Positions 1-9,880 are shown, counted from the stretch's first letter. The stretch: 64,000 bases of DNA from Rhizohabitans arisaemae (GCF_025996515.1 NZ_BLRH01000029.1:744001-808000); one strand, 5' to 3'. A program made the numbers and translations. Notes: a model not told the origin generated them from the sequence alone.

Positions 1-1
1 G

Positions 2-2104
2 GGATCGCCCGACGTCACCTGGCGGGCCGAGATCCGGATCTGGAGCCGGGGCGCCACCGGGTCGGCCCTCCTCGGCGGCCCCGCGGCGGGCCGGGTCCAG
101 CGGCCGAAAGGGCGGGAGGCGGCCCCCGGGCAGTGGATCCGTCCGGTCTGGTCGGGAGGGAAGCTGCGGATCGTCTCCCGGATGACGGGGGCGGTGCTGG
201 AGCGGTCGGACGTCAAGGACGGCCTGCTCCACCTCTCCGGGCTGCTGCCGGGGCCGGCGGCGCCGACCGGCCGGCTCCGCCTGGGCTCGGGCGACTCGGC
301 GCTGCTCCTCCCCGCCGAGTTCACCAGCGCCGAGGGGGGTACGGCGTTCACCGCGTCGTTCCCCGTCCCCGAACGGGCCGGCGAGTGGCGGCTCTGGGCC
401 GAACCGAAGGGCCACGCCGCGGTGGCCGTCCACCTGATCGGCCCGTCGGAGGCCGCGGACCGGCGGTTCTCGGTGGACGACGACCGTGAGCTGAGCGTGA
501 CCCGGGACTTCCAGGACCGGGTGGTCGTGGGCGTCCACCCCTACCGCGCGTCCCTCGGCGGGGCGCACTGGGGGGACGGCGCCTCGGGCGAGCTCGTGCT
601 GTCCGGGAGCTGTGCCGCGCCCGGTGCCCGGCGGCTCGTGCTGCGCCACCCTTCGGGGCTTTTGCAGGCGTTCCCGGTGGAGCGGGCGGGGAACCGGTTC
701 GAGGTCCGGTTCGCCCCCACGCGCACCCCGCTGTTCGGCACGCCCGTTCCGCTGGCGAGCGGAACCTGGGAGCTGGAGATCGGCGGCGAGCCCGTCCGGT
801 ACGACCATCGGGCGATCGACGACCTCACCGAGGCGCCCGTCGTGGTGGACGGGCGACGGCACACCCTCCGGGTGAAGGGCGCCGACACGGCGGTGCTGAC
901 GGTGGCGGAGGAGAAGCCGGACGAGGAACGGGACAAGGCCGGTCGGCGGGCGTTGCTGGAGGAGTTCTACCCCGAGTGGCGGGAACGGCCGCTCCGCGAC
1001 GCGGTCGCCTACGTCTGCTGGAACGGGCAGCAGTACAGCGACAGCGTGCGGGCGGTCTACGAGGAGCTGGTCCGGCGGGACATCCCCCTGGAGCATCTGT
1101 GGATCGTCAAGGACGGCGCGTTCACCCCGCCCGGTCCCGCCGAACTCGGCGGGGCCGCGGGGCACCGGCTGGTCGTGGTACGGGCAGGGAGCCGGGAACA
1201 CTACGCCGCGATGGCGACCTCCCGCTATGTCGTGGCGAACACCTATCTGCCGAAGTGGGTGCGGATCCGGGAGGACCAGCTCTGCGTGCAGACCTGGCAC
1301 GGGACCCCGCTCAAGCGCATCGGCAACGACATGCCGGCCATGTCCGGGGAGCCGAAGCCGGAGTTCTGGCACCGGCAGCGGGCGGAGGTGGTCAACTGGG
1401 ACCTGCTCGTCTCGCAGACCCCCTGGGCCTCGCCGATCCTGGCGCGGGCGTTCGGCTATGAGGGGCCGATCCTGGAGTGCGGTTACCCCCGCAACGACCT
1501 GCTCTTCCGGGACCGGGACGGGAGCCTCAAGGCGCGGATCCGGGAGCGGCTCGGCGTGCCCGACGGGAAGCGGGTGGTCCTCTACGCGCCGACCTGGCGG
1601 GACTCGGGGGAGACCCTGGACCTGCGGTTCGACGTGGCCGACGCCCGGCGTGTCCTGGGCGACTGCGTCATGCTCGTCCGCGGCCATCTCATGCAGCGCA
1701 GGCCGGGCCTGGACGATCCCACCGGCCTTCTCCTCGACGTCACCACATATCCCGATATTGGGGATTTGTTGTTGGTGGCGGACGCGCTCGTCACCGACTA
1801 TTCCTCGGTCATGTTCGACTTCGCCTCCACCGACAGGCCGATGGTTTTCTTCACCTACGATTTCGAGCGGTATCGAACAGGAAAGCGCGGCTTTTATTTT
1901 GATTTCGAGGCCGAGGCTCCCGGCCCGCTCACCTCGACCTCCGATGAGCTGCTCGCGGCCCTGCGAAACTGCCTCGACTCCCCGGACGCCTTCTCCATCT
2001 CCTTCGCCGGCCGCCGTATCGCGTTCCGCGAGAAATACTGCCCCTTCGACGACGGCCAAGCCGCCACCCGCCTCGTCAACCACATCTGGGACCCGTCCAC
2101 CTAG
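2..2104 (+). CDS. CDP-glycerol:glycerophosphate glycerophosphotransferase family protein (5' partial)
   Basis: This is a wall-polymer (teichoic-acid type) transferase expected to move glycerol-phosphate from CDP-glycerol onto a membrane-linked acceptor on the cytoplasmic face. The frame is open from the left edge with no stop, so the first ATG at 182 is internal and the true start lies outside the window; 700 residues are visible. The N-terminal 330 visible residues are beta-rich and resemble the sugar/polymer-binding segments that precede the catalytic domain in actinobacterial TagF-like proteins. The glyphos-transferase domain runs from about residue 335 to 695, with the QTWHGTPLKRIG, YAPTWRD and VTDYSSVMFDF motifs of the family. 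The last 350 bp (about 1740-1900) are locally less GC-rich. No partner gene is visible. The exact polymer made is unknown. Confidence 0.85.
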   Translation, partial: GSPDVTWRAEIRIWSRGATGSALLGGPAAGRVQRPKGREAAPGQWIRPVWSGGKLRIVSRMTGAVLERSDVKDGLLHLSGLLPGPAAPTGRLRLGSGDSALLLPAEFTSAEGGTAFTASFPVPERAGEWRLWAEPKGHAAVAVHLIGPSEAADRRFSVDDDRELSVTRDFQDRVVVGVHPYRASLGGAHWGDGASGELVLSGSCAAPGARRLVLRHPSGLLQAFPVERAGNRFEVRFAPTRTPLFGTPVPLASGTWELEIGGEPVRYDHRAIDDLTEAPVVVDGRRHTLRVKGADTAVLTVAEEKPDEERDKAGRRALLEEFYPEWRERPLRDAVAYVCWNGQQYSDSVRAVYEELVRRDIPLEHLWIVKDGAFTPPGPAELGGAAGHRLVVVRAGSREHYAAMATSRYVVANTYLPKWVRIREDQLCVQTWHGTPLKRIGNDMPAMSGEPKPEFWHRQRAEVVNWDLLVSQTPWASPILARAFGYEGPILECGYPRNDLLFRDRDGSLKARIRERLGVPDGKRVVLYAPTWRDSGETLDLRFDVADARRVLGDCVMLVRGHLMQRRPGLDDPTGLLLDVTTYPDIGDLLLVADALVTDYSSVMFDFASTDRPMVFFTYDFERYRTGKRGFYFDFEAEAPGPLTSTSDELLAALRNCLDSPDAFSISFAGRRIAFREKYCPFDDGQAATRLVNHIWDPST

Positions 2105-2161
2105 CCGCCGGGTGCCGAGTTGGTCGGCATTGGCGTGTCCATCCGGCGACGGGCTCGAGGG

Positions 2162-2440
2162 TTAGGCGAAAGGGTCCACGCCCAGGTAGCGGATCACAAC
2201 GGTATCAACCTGACCAGGGTCTTGTTCCCAGATGATGAGCCAATCCTCGGCGCGGTCGCGTACGGGGATCCCCCATAGTCCGTCGCGGAAGGAGCGTCGT
2301 CTGACCCGTGCATCCCCTGAGTCGTTTTCGAGCAGGTCCAAGGCATCGTCGATGGCATCAAGAAGCTGCGTTCCCGCTGAGGTCTTCTCCAGCAAGGCGT
2401 AGGCGTCACGAGGCTGCGGGTCGAACTCGATGTCGGCCAC
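2162..2440 (-). CDS. RelE/ParE-superfamily toxin-like protein
   Basis: This small protein of 92 residues is the likely toxin of a type II toxin-antitoxin pair. The segment RRRSFRDGLWGIPVRDR followed by DWLIIWE resembles the core strands of the RelE/ParE fold, and the length fits. The GTG start shares its G with the TAG stop of the upstream antitoxin gene (sequence TAGTG), so translation is coupled. Family members cleave mRNA on the ribosome or inhibit gyrase; which applies here cannot be told from sequence alone. The gene ends 57 bp from the convergent transferase gene. Confidence 0.7.
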   Translation of the reverse strand: MADIEFDPQPRDAYALLEKTSAGTQLLDAIDDALDLLENDSGDARVRRRSFRDGLWGIPVRDRAEDWLIIWEQDPGQVDTVVIRYLGVDPFA

Positions 2441-2718
2441 TACGCGGTCATCCTGCGCCCGGCACGTCGCGGTCGAGGACTCCGCCGCTCGGGGTGGCGA
2501 CGCCCCTCGTCAATCTGGGCCTGAATCTCCGCAGGCAGATCATATGTGGGCACATCAGCGGTGCCCTGCGTTAGCTTCTGATACGTCTCTATAGAGATCA
2601 CAACCGCTACGGGCTGCCCGTAGTGAGTCAGCACGGTCTCTTCCTTGGCGTAACGCGCCCGGCCTACCACCTCGGCAAGGTGTTCGCGGGCCTCGCTGAT
2701 CGGCATCATCTCAGTCAT
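2440..2718 (-). CDS. Phd/YefM-family antitoxin
   Basis: This 92-residue protein begins with MTEMMPISEAREHLAEVV, the typical Phd/YefM DNA-binding N-terminus, followed by the VLTHYGQPVAVVIS strand of the fold. The C-terminal third is charged and probably disordered until it wraps around the toxin. A longer in-frame extension up to 2856 exists, but it does not match the family, so the ATG at 2718 is chosen (an ATG three codons later is possible). Order antitoxin-toxin with a one-base overlap is classic. Antitoxins of this family repress their own promoter. Confidence 0.8.
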   Translation of the reverse strand: MTEMMPISEAREHLAEVVGRARYAKEETVLTHYGQPVAVVISIETYQKLTQGTADVPTYDLPAEIQAQIDEGRRHPERRSPRPRRAGRRMTA

Positions 2719-2750
2719 ACTCCAAATCGTACAACTCTTACAACTTGTCG
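2719..2750 (-). promoter_or_regulatory. Probable promoter/operator of the toxin-antitoxin pair
   Basis: Immediately upstream of the antitoxin ATG is an AT-rich stretch with two direct copies of ACAACT (2731-2736 and 2740-2745, plus strand). TTGTAA- and TACGAT-like hexamers lie on the minus strand. Autoregulated Phd/YefM operons carry such repeats over the promoter. The assignment rests on position and composition only. Confidence 0.35.
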
Positions 2751-3184
2751 GCACGTGGTCGGCTCTGCTGCCGAGGTCAACGTGTTTCACCATGAGACCG
2801 AGCTCAAGCCGGAGGAGCGCTGTGGGTGGCTGCGTAGCCGATCGGAGCGCACTCACCGATGACTTGCGCGTGTTCGTTCATGTTCCATCTGTATGTAGAC
2901 ACGCTGGAAGACTAGTCAGTCACAGTCGGTTACGATGCGGATTCGGCTCACATCGTAAGATCGTTCGCTCTCGCCGGACAACCCAATCCGGTAAGGCTTC
3001 CGCGGCTTTCCCGATCGTCGCCGTGCCCGGCTGAGGCGGATGATCGCCGGTTCGGGGAGTCGGTGATTTTGATCGCGATCCTCGATGTGGTGTTCGAGTG
3101 ATGGGTGTATAGTCCTGTGACACGCTCCAGGGGTAGCAGGAGCGTGGGATTACCCAAGTTGGCCCGAACGACTCGTGTGATCTG
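2751..3184. other. Gene-free stretch between the toxin-antitoxin pair and adnA
   Basis: No convincing coding sequence is seen in these 434 bp; the short open frames have neither family resemblance nor ribosome sites. GC is lower than in flanking genes. A TATAGT hexamer at 3108-3113 could be a -10 element for adnA. It is followed by a hairpin (CACGCTCC 3121-3128 / GGAGCGTG 3139-3146, 10-nt loop) that would lie in the adnA 5' leader. Confidence 0.4.
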
Positions 3185-6100
3185 GTGAAATCGAGTGTTG
3201 TGAGAGCTCAGGGCTATCAGTTGGTGCGGCGGGGTGCCGCGGGACGAGCTGTGCCCCCTGTGCTCGATGAGTATCAGCGTGCGGTTGTGGACCACCCCGG
3301 CGGTCCGCTGCTCGTCCTCGCCGGTCCGGGGACGGGGAAGACCACCACGATCGTCGAGACGATCGTGGACCGGGTGGAGAACCGCGGCGTGGATCCGGAC
3401 CGGGTCCTCGTCCTCACCTTCAGCCGCAAGGCGGCCGGTGAGCTCCGGGAGCGTATCAGCGCCCGGCTCCGCCGCACGACGCGGACCCCGCTCGCGCTGA
3501 CCTTTCACAGCTACGCCAACGCGCTGCTCAGGCGGGAGGCCGTACTCTCCGACGAGATGCCGCCGCGGCTGCTGAGCGGCCCCGAGCAGCTTCTTGAGGT
3601 CCGGCGGCTGCTGCAGGGGGAGCTTTCCGACGGCGGCGGGTACTGGCCGGAGCGGCTCCGCCCCGCCCTCGCCACCCGGGGTTTCGCCGAGGAACTGCGG
3701 GATTTCCTGCTCCGGGCGGCCGAGCGCGGCATCGACGGGCCCGAGCTGGTCCGGCTGGGCCGCGACTGGGACCGGGACGACTGGGAGGCGGCCGGGCGTT
3801 TCTCCGAGCGGTACTACCAGCGGTTCGATCTGGACCTGGTGCCCGCGGTGGACTACGGGGAGCTGATCAGGGAGGCCGCGGGGCTGCTGAGCGACGGCGA
3901 GGTCCGGCGGCGGGAACGCGCGGCGTACGACGTGGTGCTGGTCGACGAGTACCAGGACACCGACCCGGCGCAGGAGTATCTGCTCCGGCAGCTCGCCGGG
4001 GAGGGCCGGGACCTGATCGTGGTCGGCGACCCGGATCAGTCGATCTACGGCTTCCGCGGGGCGGACGTCAACGGGATCATGAGATTTCCGGAGCGGTTCC
4101 GGACGCGTGACGGCGCGGAGGCGGCGGTCATCGCCCTCCGGGTGTGCCGGCGGAGCGGGCCGGCGCTGCTGGAGGCGTCCCGGCGGGTCGCCCGGCGGCT
4201 TCCGCAGGGTCCGGGCAGGCATCGGGACATCGCCCCCTTCGGCGACGGGGAGCCGGGGGAGGTCCGGATCGTCGTCGCGGACAGCGTGAGCCAGGAGGCG
4301 CAGGTCGTGGCGGACGCGCTCCGCCGGGCCCACCTGCTCGACGGCGTCCCCTGGTCGCGGATGGTGGTGCTCGTCCGCTCGGCCACCCGGCAGATCCCGC
4401 TGCTGCGCCGGGCGCTGGCCTCCGCGGGGGTGCCGGTCGTCCTGGCGGGCGACGAGGTGCCGCTCTCCGCCGAACCCGGGGTGCGCCCGCTGATCACCAC
4501 CCTGCGGGTCGCGGTCCGGCCGGAGACCCTGGACGAGGCGACGGCGGAGGAACTGCTGACCGGGCCGCTCGGCGGCACCGACGCGATCGGGGTACGGCGG
4601 CTGCGGCGCGCGCTGCGGAACGCGGAGCGGGAAGCGGAGGCGGAGGCGGACGGGGAGTACGTTCCGCGCCGGGCGGGGGGTGAACTGCTCGTGGCGGCGG
4701 TGACCGACCCCCGTGAGCTGCTGCGGATCGAGGAGGTCGTGGCCGCGCCCGCGGCGAGGATCGCCCACCTCGTCGCCGGGGTGCGCGACCTGGCCCGGCA
4801 GGGCAAGGGCGCGGAGGAGCTGCTGTGGGCGCTGTGGCAGGAGAGCGGGCTGGCCGAGCGCTGGACCGAGGTGAGTCTGGCCGGGGGCGCCCGGGGCGCT
4901 CAGGCCGACCGCGACCTGGACGCGGTCGTCGCCCTCTTCGACCATGTGGCCAGGTTCGTGGACCGGCTTCCCAAGGCGGGTGCGGGTGTCTTCCTCGACG
5001 ACCTGGTGTCGCGGGAGATCTCGGGGGACACGCTCGCCAAGCAGGCGCCCGACGGCGAGGCCGTGCGGATTCTGAGCGCGCACAAGTCCAAGGGCCTGGA
5101 GTGGGATCTGGTGGTCGTGGCGGGGGTGCAGGAGGGGGTCTGGCCGGATCTGCGGCTGCGGGGGTCGCTGCTCGGGGTGGACGAGCTGATCGAGCGGAGC
5201 ACGATGCCGCCGGGTGACGGCGATCTGCCGAGCGAGGCGGTGAGTTCGGCGACGCTCGCCTCCAAGATGCTGGCCGAGGAGCGCAGGCTGTTCTACGTGG
5301 CGGTGACCCGGGCGCGGAGCAGGCTCCTGGTGACGGCGGTGGACGGGGAGGACACCGACGACCGCCCGTCCAGGTTCCTGACCGAGCTGCTGCCGCCGGG
5401 GACCAAGCCGGAGCAGGCCGAGGGGCTGTCCCGCTGGCTGAGCATGAACTCGCTCGTCGCGGATCTGCGCGCGACGGTCGCCGATCCGTCGGGGTCGGCG
5501 CCGATGCGCCGGGCCGCGGCCGCGCACCTGGCCAGGCTGGCCAGGTCGGGGGTGCAGGGGGCGCACCCGGACACCTGGTACGCCCTCACCCCCCTTTCGG
5601 ACGAGAGCCCGCTTCCCTGGCCGGACGGGGTCATCCAGATCTCCCCGTCCACGGTGGAGGGCTTCACCAAGTGCGGGTTGCGATGGCTGCTGGAGACGGC
5701 GGTGGGCGCGGGCAGCGGGGACGTGGTCCGGCATCTGGGCACGGTGATCCACGCGATCGCCGTACTCGCCGCGACGGAGGAGCCGACCGAGGAGGGGCTG
5801 TTCAAACGGCTGGACGACATCTGGGAGTCGCTGGACTTCGGCGGGGTCTGGTTCAACCGCAAGCAGCGGGACGTGGCCAAACAGATGATCCGCCGTTTCC
5901 TCGCCTGGCAGGCCGCGAATCCGCGGCAGCTGGTGGATGTGGAGAAGGGGTTCACCGCCGAGCTCCCCGGCGCGGACGACACCCAGATCTTGATCAAGGG
6001 CCGGGTGGACCGGGTGGAGCGGGACGAGGAGGGCCGCGCGTTCATCGTCGACCTCAAGACCGGCGCGGGCAAGCCCGGCCAGGACGAGCTCACCCGCCAT

Positions 6101-6403
6101 CCCCAGCTGGGGGTGTATCAGCTGGCGACGGAGCTGGGGGCGTTCCGTAAGCGGGGGCTGACCGTTCCGGGCGGGGCGGCGCTGGTCCAGGTGGGCAAGG
6201 CGGCGTCGCGGGAGGGCGCGGTGGAGCAGGGCCAGCGCCCGCTCGGGGACGATCCGGAGCCGGCTTGGGCACGTGAGCTGGTGGAGACCGTCGCCTCGGG
6301 CATGCTGGGGCCGGAGTTCTCGGCGATGGTGAACGACGGCTGCCGGTCGTGCGCGGTCCGGGGTTGCTGCCCGGTGAACGAGCAGGGGGGACAGGTGTGC
6401 TGA
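3185..6403 (+). CDS. adnA: AdnA-type subunit of the AdnAB helicase-nuclease
   Basis: This is one subunit of the actinobacterial double-strand-break resection machine AdnAB, the counterpart of M. tuberculosis Rv3202c. UvrD-like motifs are present: Walker A GPGTGKTT at residues 47-54, Walker B DEYQDTDPAQ near 255, GDPDQSIYGFRGA near 280 and VAVTRARSRL near 705. The C-terminal PD-(D/E)XK nuclease shows IVDLKTG near residue 955. One Cys near 830 (FTKCGLRWLL) and the terminal cluster CRSCAVRGCCP near 1055 fit a four-Cys iron-sulfur site of AddB-like nucleases. Length (1072) is normal. The GTG start at 3185 is followed by a typical YQLVRRG N-terminus. The gene overlaps adnB by 7 bp. Confidence 0.9.
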   Translation: MKSSVVRAQGYQLVRRGAAGRAVPPVLDEYQRAVVDHPGGPLLVLAGPGTGKTTTIVETIVDRVENRGVDPDRVLVLTFSRKAAGELRERISARLRRTTRTPLALTFHSYANALLRREAVLSDEMPPRLLSGPEQLLEVRRLLQGELSDGGGYWPERLRPALATRGFAEELRDFLLRAAERGIDGPELVRLGRDWDRDDWEAAGRFSERYYQRFDLDLVPAVDYGELIREAAGLLSDGEVRRRERAAYDVVLVDEYQDTDPAQEYLLRQLAGEGRDLIVVGDPDQSIYGFRGADVNGIMRFPERFRTRDGAEAAVIALRVCRRSGPALLEASRRVARRLPQGPGRHRDIAPFGDGEPGEVRIVVADSVSQEAQVVADALRRAHLLDGVPWSRMVVLVRSATRQIPLLRRALASAGVPVVLAGDEVPLSAEPGVRPLITTLRVAVRPETLDEATAEELLTGPLGGTDAIGVRRLRRALRNAEREAEAEADGEYVPRRAGGELLVAAVTDPRELLRIEEVVAAPAARIAHLVAGVRDLARQGKGAEELLWALWQESGLAERWTEVSLAGGARGAQADRDLDAVVALFDHVARFVDRLPKAGAGVFLDDLVSREISGDTLAKQAPDGEAVRILSAHKSKGLEWDLVVVAGVQEGVWPDLRLRGSLLGVDELIERSTMPPGDGDLPSEAVSSATLASKMLAEERRLFYVAVTRARSRLLVTAVDGEDTDDRPSRFLTELLPPGTKPEQAEGLSRWLSMNSLVADLRATVADPSGSAPMRRAAAAHLARLARSGVQGAHPDTWYALTPLSDESPLPWPDGVIQISPSTVEGFTKCGLRWLLETAVGAGSGDVVRHLGTVIHAIAVLAATEEPTEEGLFKRLDDIWESLDFGGVWFNRKQRDVAKQMIRRFLAWQAANPRQLVDVEKGFTAELPGADDTQILIKGRVDRVERDEEGRAFIVDLKTGAGKPGQDELTRHPQLGVYQLATELGAFRKRGLTVPGGAALVQVGKAASREGAVEQGQRPLGDDPEPAWARELVETVASGMLGPEFSAMVNDGCRSCAVRGCCPVNEQGGQVC

Positions 6404-9400
6404 GGAGGGGTGCGCGGGAGCTGGCGGAGGCCCTCGGCGCCCTGCCGCCGACCGCGGAGCAGACCGCGGTGATCGAGGCCGAGATGAAGCCGATGGTCGT
6501 CATCGCCGGGGCCGGGTCGGGGAAGAGCGAGACCATGGCGGCCCGGGTCGTCTACCTGGTGGCGAACGGGATGGTACGGCCGGAGCGGATCCTCGGCCTG
6601 ACCTTCACCCGGAAGGCGGCGGGCGAGCTCGCCCAGCGGGTGCACGAGCGGCTCGCCACGCTGGGGGAGAAGGGGCAGATCGACCTCGCCCTCCTGGACG
6701 GGGAGCCGACGGTGTCGACGTATCACGCCTACGCCGCGCGCCTGGTCACCGATCACGCGCTCCGTGAGGCGCTGGAGCCGACGATGCAGCTGGTGACCCC
6801 GGCGGTCTCCTGGCAGATCGCCGACCGGGTGGTCCGTGCCTACGACGGCGAGATGGACGCGATCGACCTGAACCCCCCGGCGGTGACGGCGGCTGTCCTG
6901 GAACTTGCAGGCGACATATCCGAACATCTCCGTACATCGCGGGACGTACGGGCCATCGGCCATTGGCTCACGACGAGACTCGGCGAACTCCCCAAGAAGC
7001 CCACCCTCGCGCAGCAGAAGCCCGGCGCGGTCCAGCGGGCCCGGGAGCAGCTGCTGCCCATGGTGGAGGCGTACGCCAAGGCGAAGGCCGATCGGGAGGT
7101 GATCGACTTTGGCGACCAGATGGCGCTGGCGGCGCGGATCGCCTCCCGGCACCCCGAGGTCGGTCAGATCGAGCGGTCGCGCTACCACGTCGTGCTGCTC
7201 GACGAGTACCAGGACACCAGCCACGCCCAGCTCATTTTGCTCCGCGCCCTGTTCGGGAACGGCCACCCGGTGACCGCGGTCGGCGACCCCTGCCAGTCCA
7301 TCTACGGCTGGCGGGGCGCCTCGGCGGGCAACCTGTTGCGGTTCGTCACCGACTTCCGCGAACGCGGCGGCGCCCCGGCGCCCGTACGGCGGCTCTCGAT
7401 CAGTTTCCGCAACGGTGAGCACGTCCTCACCGCGGCGGCCCGGGTGCAGGCCGAACTCCGGGCCGAGGCGAGCGAGGTGCCGGTGCTCCGCCCTGGCGAG
7501 AACCGGGCGGCCCGCGGCCGGGTGGTCTGCGCGCTCCACCGGACGGCCCTGGACGAGGCGGAGTGGATCGCCGAGCGGATCGAAGCCCTGATCAAGGGGG
7601 ATCCCCGGTTTGCCCCCGACGGGCTGCCGCTCTCCGCCGAGGAACGGACGAAACGCCAGAAGGAGGCGGTGGAGAAGGGACGCGACCCCGCGCTCGCCGT
7701 ACAGCCGGCCGAGGTGGCGATCCTGGCCCGCAAACGGGCCCAGTTCCCGCTGATCCGCCGGGCGCTGGAGGAGCGCGGCATCCCGGTGGAGATCGTGGGG
7801 CTCGGCGGGCTGCTCGCCGTGCCCGAGGTCGCCGACGTGGTGGCGACGCTCCGGGTGCTCTACGAGCCGACGGCGGGGGACGCGCTGGTCCGCCTGCTGG
7901 GCGGTCCGAGGTGGCGGATCGGCCCGGCCGATCTCATGACCCTCGGGCAGCTCGCCCGGGAGCTCTCCCGCTCCCCCGACCGCGCCCCCGGGGCGGATCC
8001 GCTGGAGCAGGTGATCGTCGACATCCACGAGGAGCGGGGCAGCCTGATCGACGCCCTCGACGACCTCAACGACCGGCCCGAGCTGCTGGAGCGGTTCTCA
8101 CCCGTCGCCGCGGTACGGCTGGCCGCGCTCGCCCGCGAGCTCCGTACCCTGCGCCGGCACACCGGGCAGCCGCTGCCCGACCTGATCGGCGAGGTCGAGC
8201 ACCGGCTGGGGCTGGACATCGAGGTGGCGGCGCGGAGCGGGCTGATCGGCCACGGCGCGGCCCGGGCCGACCTGGACGCGTTCCAGGACGCCGCCGCCCA
8301 GTTCGCCACGGATCTGGACGCCCCGGGGCTGGGTGCGTTCCTCGCCTACCTGCGGGTCGCCGAGGACGAGGAGTTCGGCCTGAAGACCGGCAAGGTGAGC
8401 GGGACCAACGCGGTGAAGCTGATGACCGTGCACGCGTCCAAGGGGCTGGAGTGGCCGGTGGTGTTCGTGCCCGGCCTCGCCGAGGTCCGGACCAAGAACG
8501 ACAAGATCGCCAAGGGGAGCGTCTTCCCGGCCATGCCGATGGCGAACACGCGGTGGACCGAGAACTTCCGCAAGCTGCCGTACCCGCTCCGCGGGGACCA
8601 CGCCGACCTTCCCGCGCTGCCCGGTCTGGACAAGGACCTGCTCGCCGCCTTCGACGCCGAATGCGGGCGGCGGGACCTTCAGGAGGAGCGTCGGCTCGCG
8701 TACGTGGCGGTGACCCGGGCCCACTTCCTGCTGATCGCCTCCGGATACCGGTGGGGGACCGGCTCCAAGCCGCTCTCCCCGTCGGTCTTCCTGGAGGAGG
8801 TCAAGGACCACTGCGACGAGGTGGCCCGCTGGGTCGACCCCCCCGAGGGGGACGCGGCCAACCCGCTCTACGCCGAGCCGGCCACCTCGATGTGGCCGTC
8901 GAGCGGGCCCGCCGCGGACGGGGTGGCCGAAGGCGGGCTCATGGTGGAGCAGGCGATCACCGAGAGCGGGTACGCCACGCCGGAGTCCGAGCTGTCGCTG
9001 CTGACGCCGGTGGATCGCATGCACCTGGACGACTGGGAGCGGGACACCGAGCTCCTCCTCGCCGAGCGGCGGCGGATTCGCCGCCGGGGCCGTTCCCTGG
9101 TCGAACTCCCCGCGCAGCTGTCGGTCTCCGAGCTGGTCGCGCTGGCCAAGGACTCGGCGGCGCTGGCCCGGCAGATCAGGCGTCCGCTGCCGCGCCCGCC
9201 CGAGCCGTACGCGCGCCGGGGCACCGACTTCCACCGCTGGCTGGAGTCCCGCTGGGGGCAGCAGCGGCTCATCGACGACCTGGACCTGCCGGGCGCCTCC
9301 GACTCCCCGTCGGAGGACGACGTGGCGCTGGACGATCTGCGATCCGCCTTCGAGCTCTCCGTCTGGGCGGACCGGGAGCCGGTCGACGTCGAGGTCTCCT

Positions 9401-9705
9401 TCGAGACCATGATCGGAGACCGGGTGGTGCGCGGGCGGATGGACGCGGTGTTCCGCTCGCCGGACGGCTCCTTCGACGTGGTCGACTGGAAGACCGGCCG
9501 CCGTCCCCGGGAGCTGGAGGCGAAGTCGGCCGCGGTCCAGCTCGCCGCCTACCGGCTCGCCTGGGCGGGACTGGCCGGGGTGCCGGCCAGCCGGGTGCAC
9601 GCAGCCTTCCACTATGTCCGCACCGGGGAGACGATTCGACCCGTCGACCTCCTCGACGAGGAGGGCCTGATCGCCCTCCTGGAGTCCGTCCCCCAGGTCA
9701 ACTGA
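6397..9705 (+). CDS. adnB: AdnB-type subunit of the AdnAB helicase-nuclease
   Basis: This is the second motor-nuclease subunit of AdnAB, counterpart of Rv3201c (1102 residues). Walker A is GAGSGKSE at about 38-45, Walker B LLDEYQDTSHAQ near 267, then GDPCQSIYGWRGA and the UvrD motif MTVHASKGLEWP. The C-terminal RecB-like nuclease has DVVDWKTGRRP near residue 1027. The chosen start is the GTG at 6397, preceded by a purine-rich ribosome site at 6384-6390, so that start and adnA stop overlap (GTG at 6397, TGA at 6401). An upstream in-frame GTG at 6349 is less likely. In family members AdnB is the leading motor. The gene is convergent with the siderophore operon. Confidence 0.9.
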   Translation: MLRRGARELAEALGALPPTAEQTAVIEAEMKPMVVIAGAGSGKSETMAARVVYLVANGMVRPERILGLTFTRKAAGELAQRVHERLATLGEKGQIDLALLDGEPTVSTYHAYAARLVTDHALREALEPTMQLVTPAVSWQIADRVVRAYDGEMDAIDLNPPAVTAAVLELAGDISEHLRTSRDVRAIGHWLTTRLGELPKKPTLAQQKPGAVQRAREQLLPMVEAYAKAKADREVIDFGDQMALAARIASRHPEVGQIERSRYHVVLLDEYQDTSHAQLILLRALFGNGHPVTAVGDPCQSIYGWRGASAGNLLRFVTDFRERGGAPAPVRRLSISFRNGEHVLTAAARVQAELRAEASEVPVLRPGENRAARGRVVCALHRTALDEAEWIAERIEALIKGDPRFAPDGLPLSAEERTKRQKEAVEKGRDPALAVQPAEVAILARKRAQFPLIRRALEERGIPVEIVGLGGLLAVPEVADVVATLRVLYEPTAGDALVRLLGGPRWRIGPADLMTLGQLARELSRSPDRAPGADPLEQVIVDIHEERGSLIDALDDLNDRPELLERFSPVAAVRLAALARELRTLRRHTGQPLPDLIGEVEHRLGLDIEVAARSGLIGHGAARADLDAFQDAAAQFATDLDAPGLGAFLAYLRVAEDEEFGLKTGKVSGTNAVKLMTVHASKGLEWPVVFVPGLAEVRTKNDKIAKGSVFPAMPMANTRWTENFRKLPYPLRGDHADLPALPGLDKDLLAAFDAECGRRDLQEERRLAYVAVTRAHFLLIASGYRWGTGSKPLSPSVFLEEVKDHCDEVARWVDPPEGDAANPLYAEPATSMWPSSGPAADGVAEGGLMVEQAITESGYATPESELSLLTPVDRMHLDDWERDTELLLAERRRIRRRGRSLVELPAQLSVSELVALAKDSAALARQIRRPLPRPPEPYARRGTDFHRWLESRWGQQRLIDDLDLPGASDSPSEDDVALDDLRSAFELSVWADREPVDVEVSFETMIGDRVVRGRMDAVFRSPDGSFDVVDWKTGRRPRELEAKSAAVQLAAYRLAWAGLAGVPASRVHAAFHYVRTGETIRPVDLLDEEGLIALLESVPQVN

Positions 9706-9845
9706 CCACCGTCCTGGGCCCCAGACCGTTGTGCCTACCTGGTCGGGCGGGTAGGCGCCGTCCGGGTGACGACCTTGGACGTGCGATACCCCGTTAAGAG
9801 AACTCACGCTTACAAGAACAGTATTTTTCAACATAGACCGCAGTC

Positions 9846-9880
9846 GGTTCGCGCCGGACAGAGAACGTCCGGCGCGAACC
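9846..9880. terminator. Strong 14-bp stem hairpin, first of a tandem pair
   Basis: GGTTCGCGCCGGAC (9846-9859) pairs perfectly with GTCCGGCGCGAACC (9867-9880) around the 7-nt loop AGAGAAC. It lies between the convergent ends of adnB (9705) and the siderophore decarboxylase gene (9963), so it could stop transcription from either side. There is no T-run. Confidence 0.6.

Noticed and set aside
2857-3123. Short open frames at 2792-3034 (+) and 2920-3123 (-)
   Set aside because: No ribosome site, no recognisable family and they overlap each other in a low-GC gap.
2948-6100. A 1050-codon minus-strand frame opposite adnA
   Set aside because: Low-complexity Arg/Pro/Gly/His composition and no motif; adnA on the plus strand has complete helicase and nuclease motifs.
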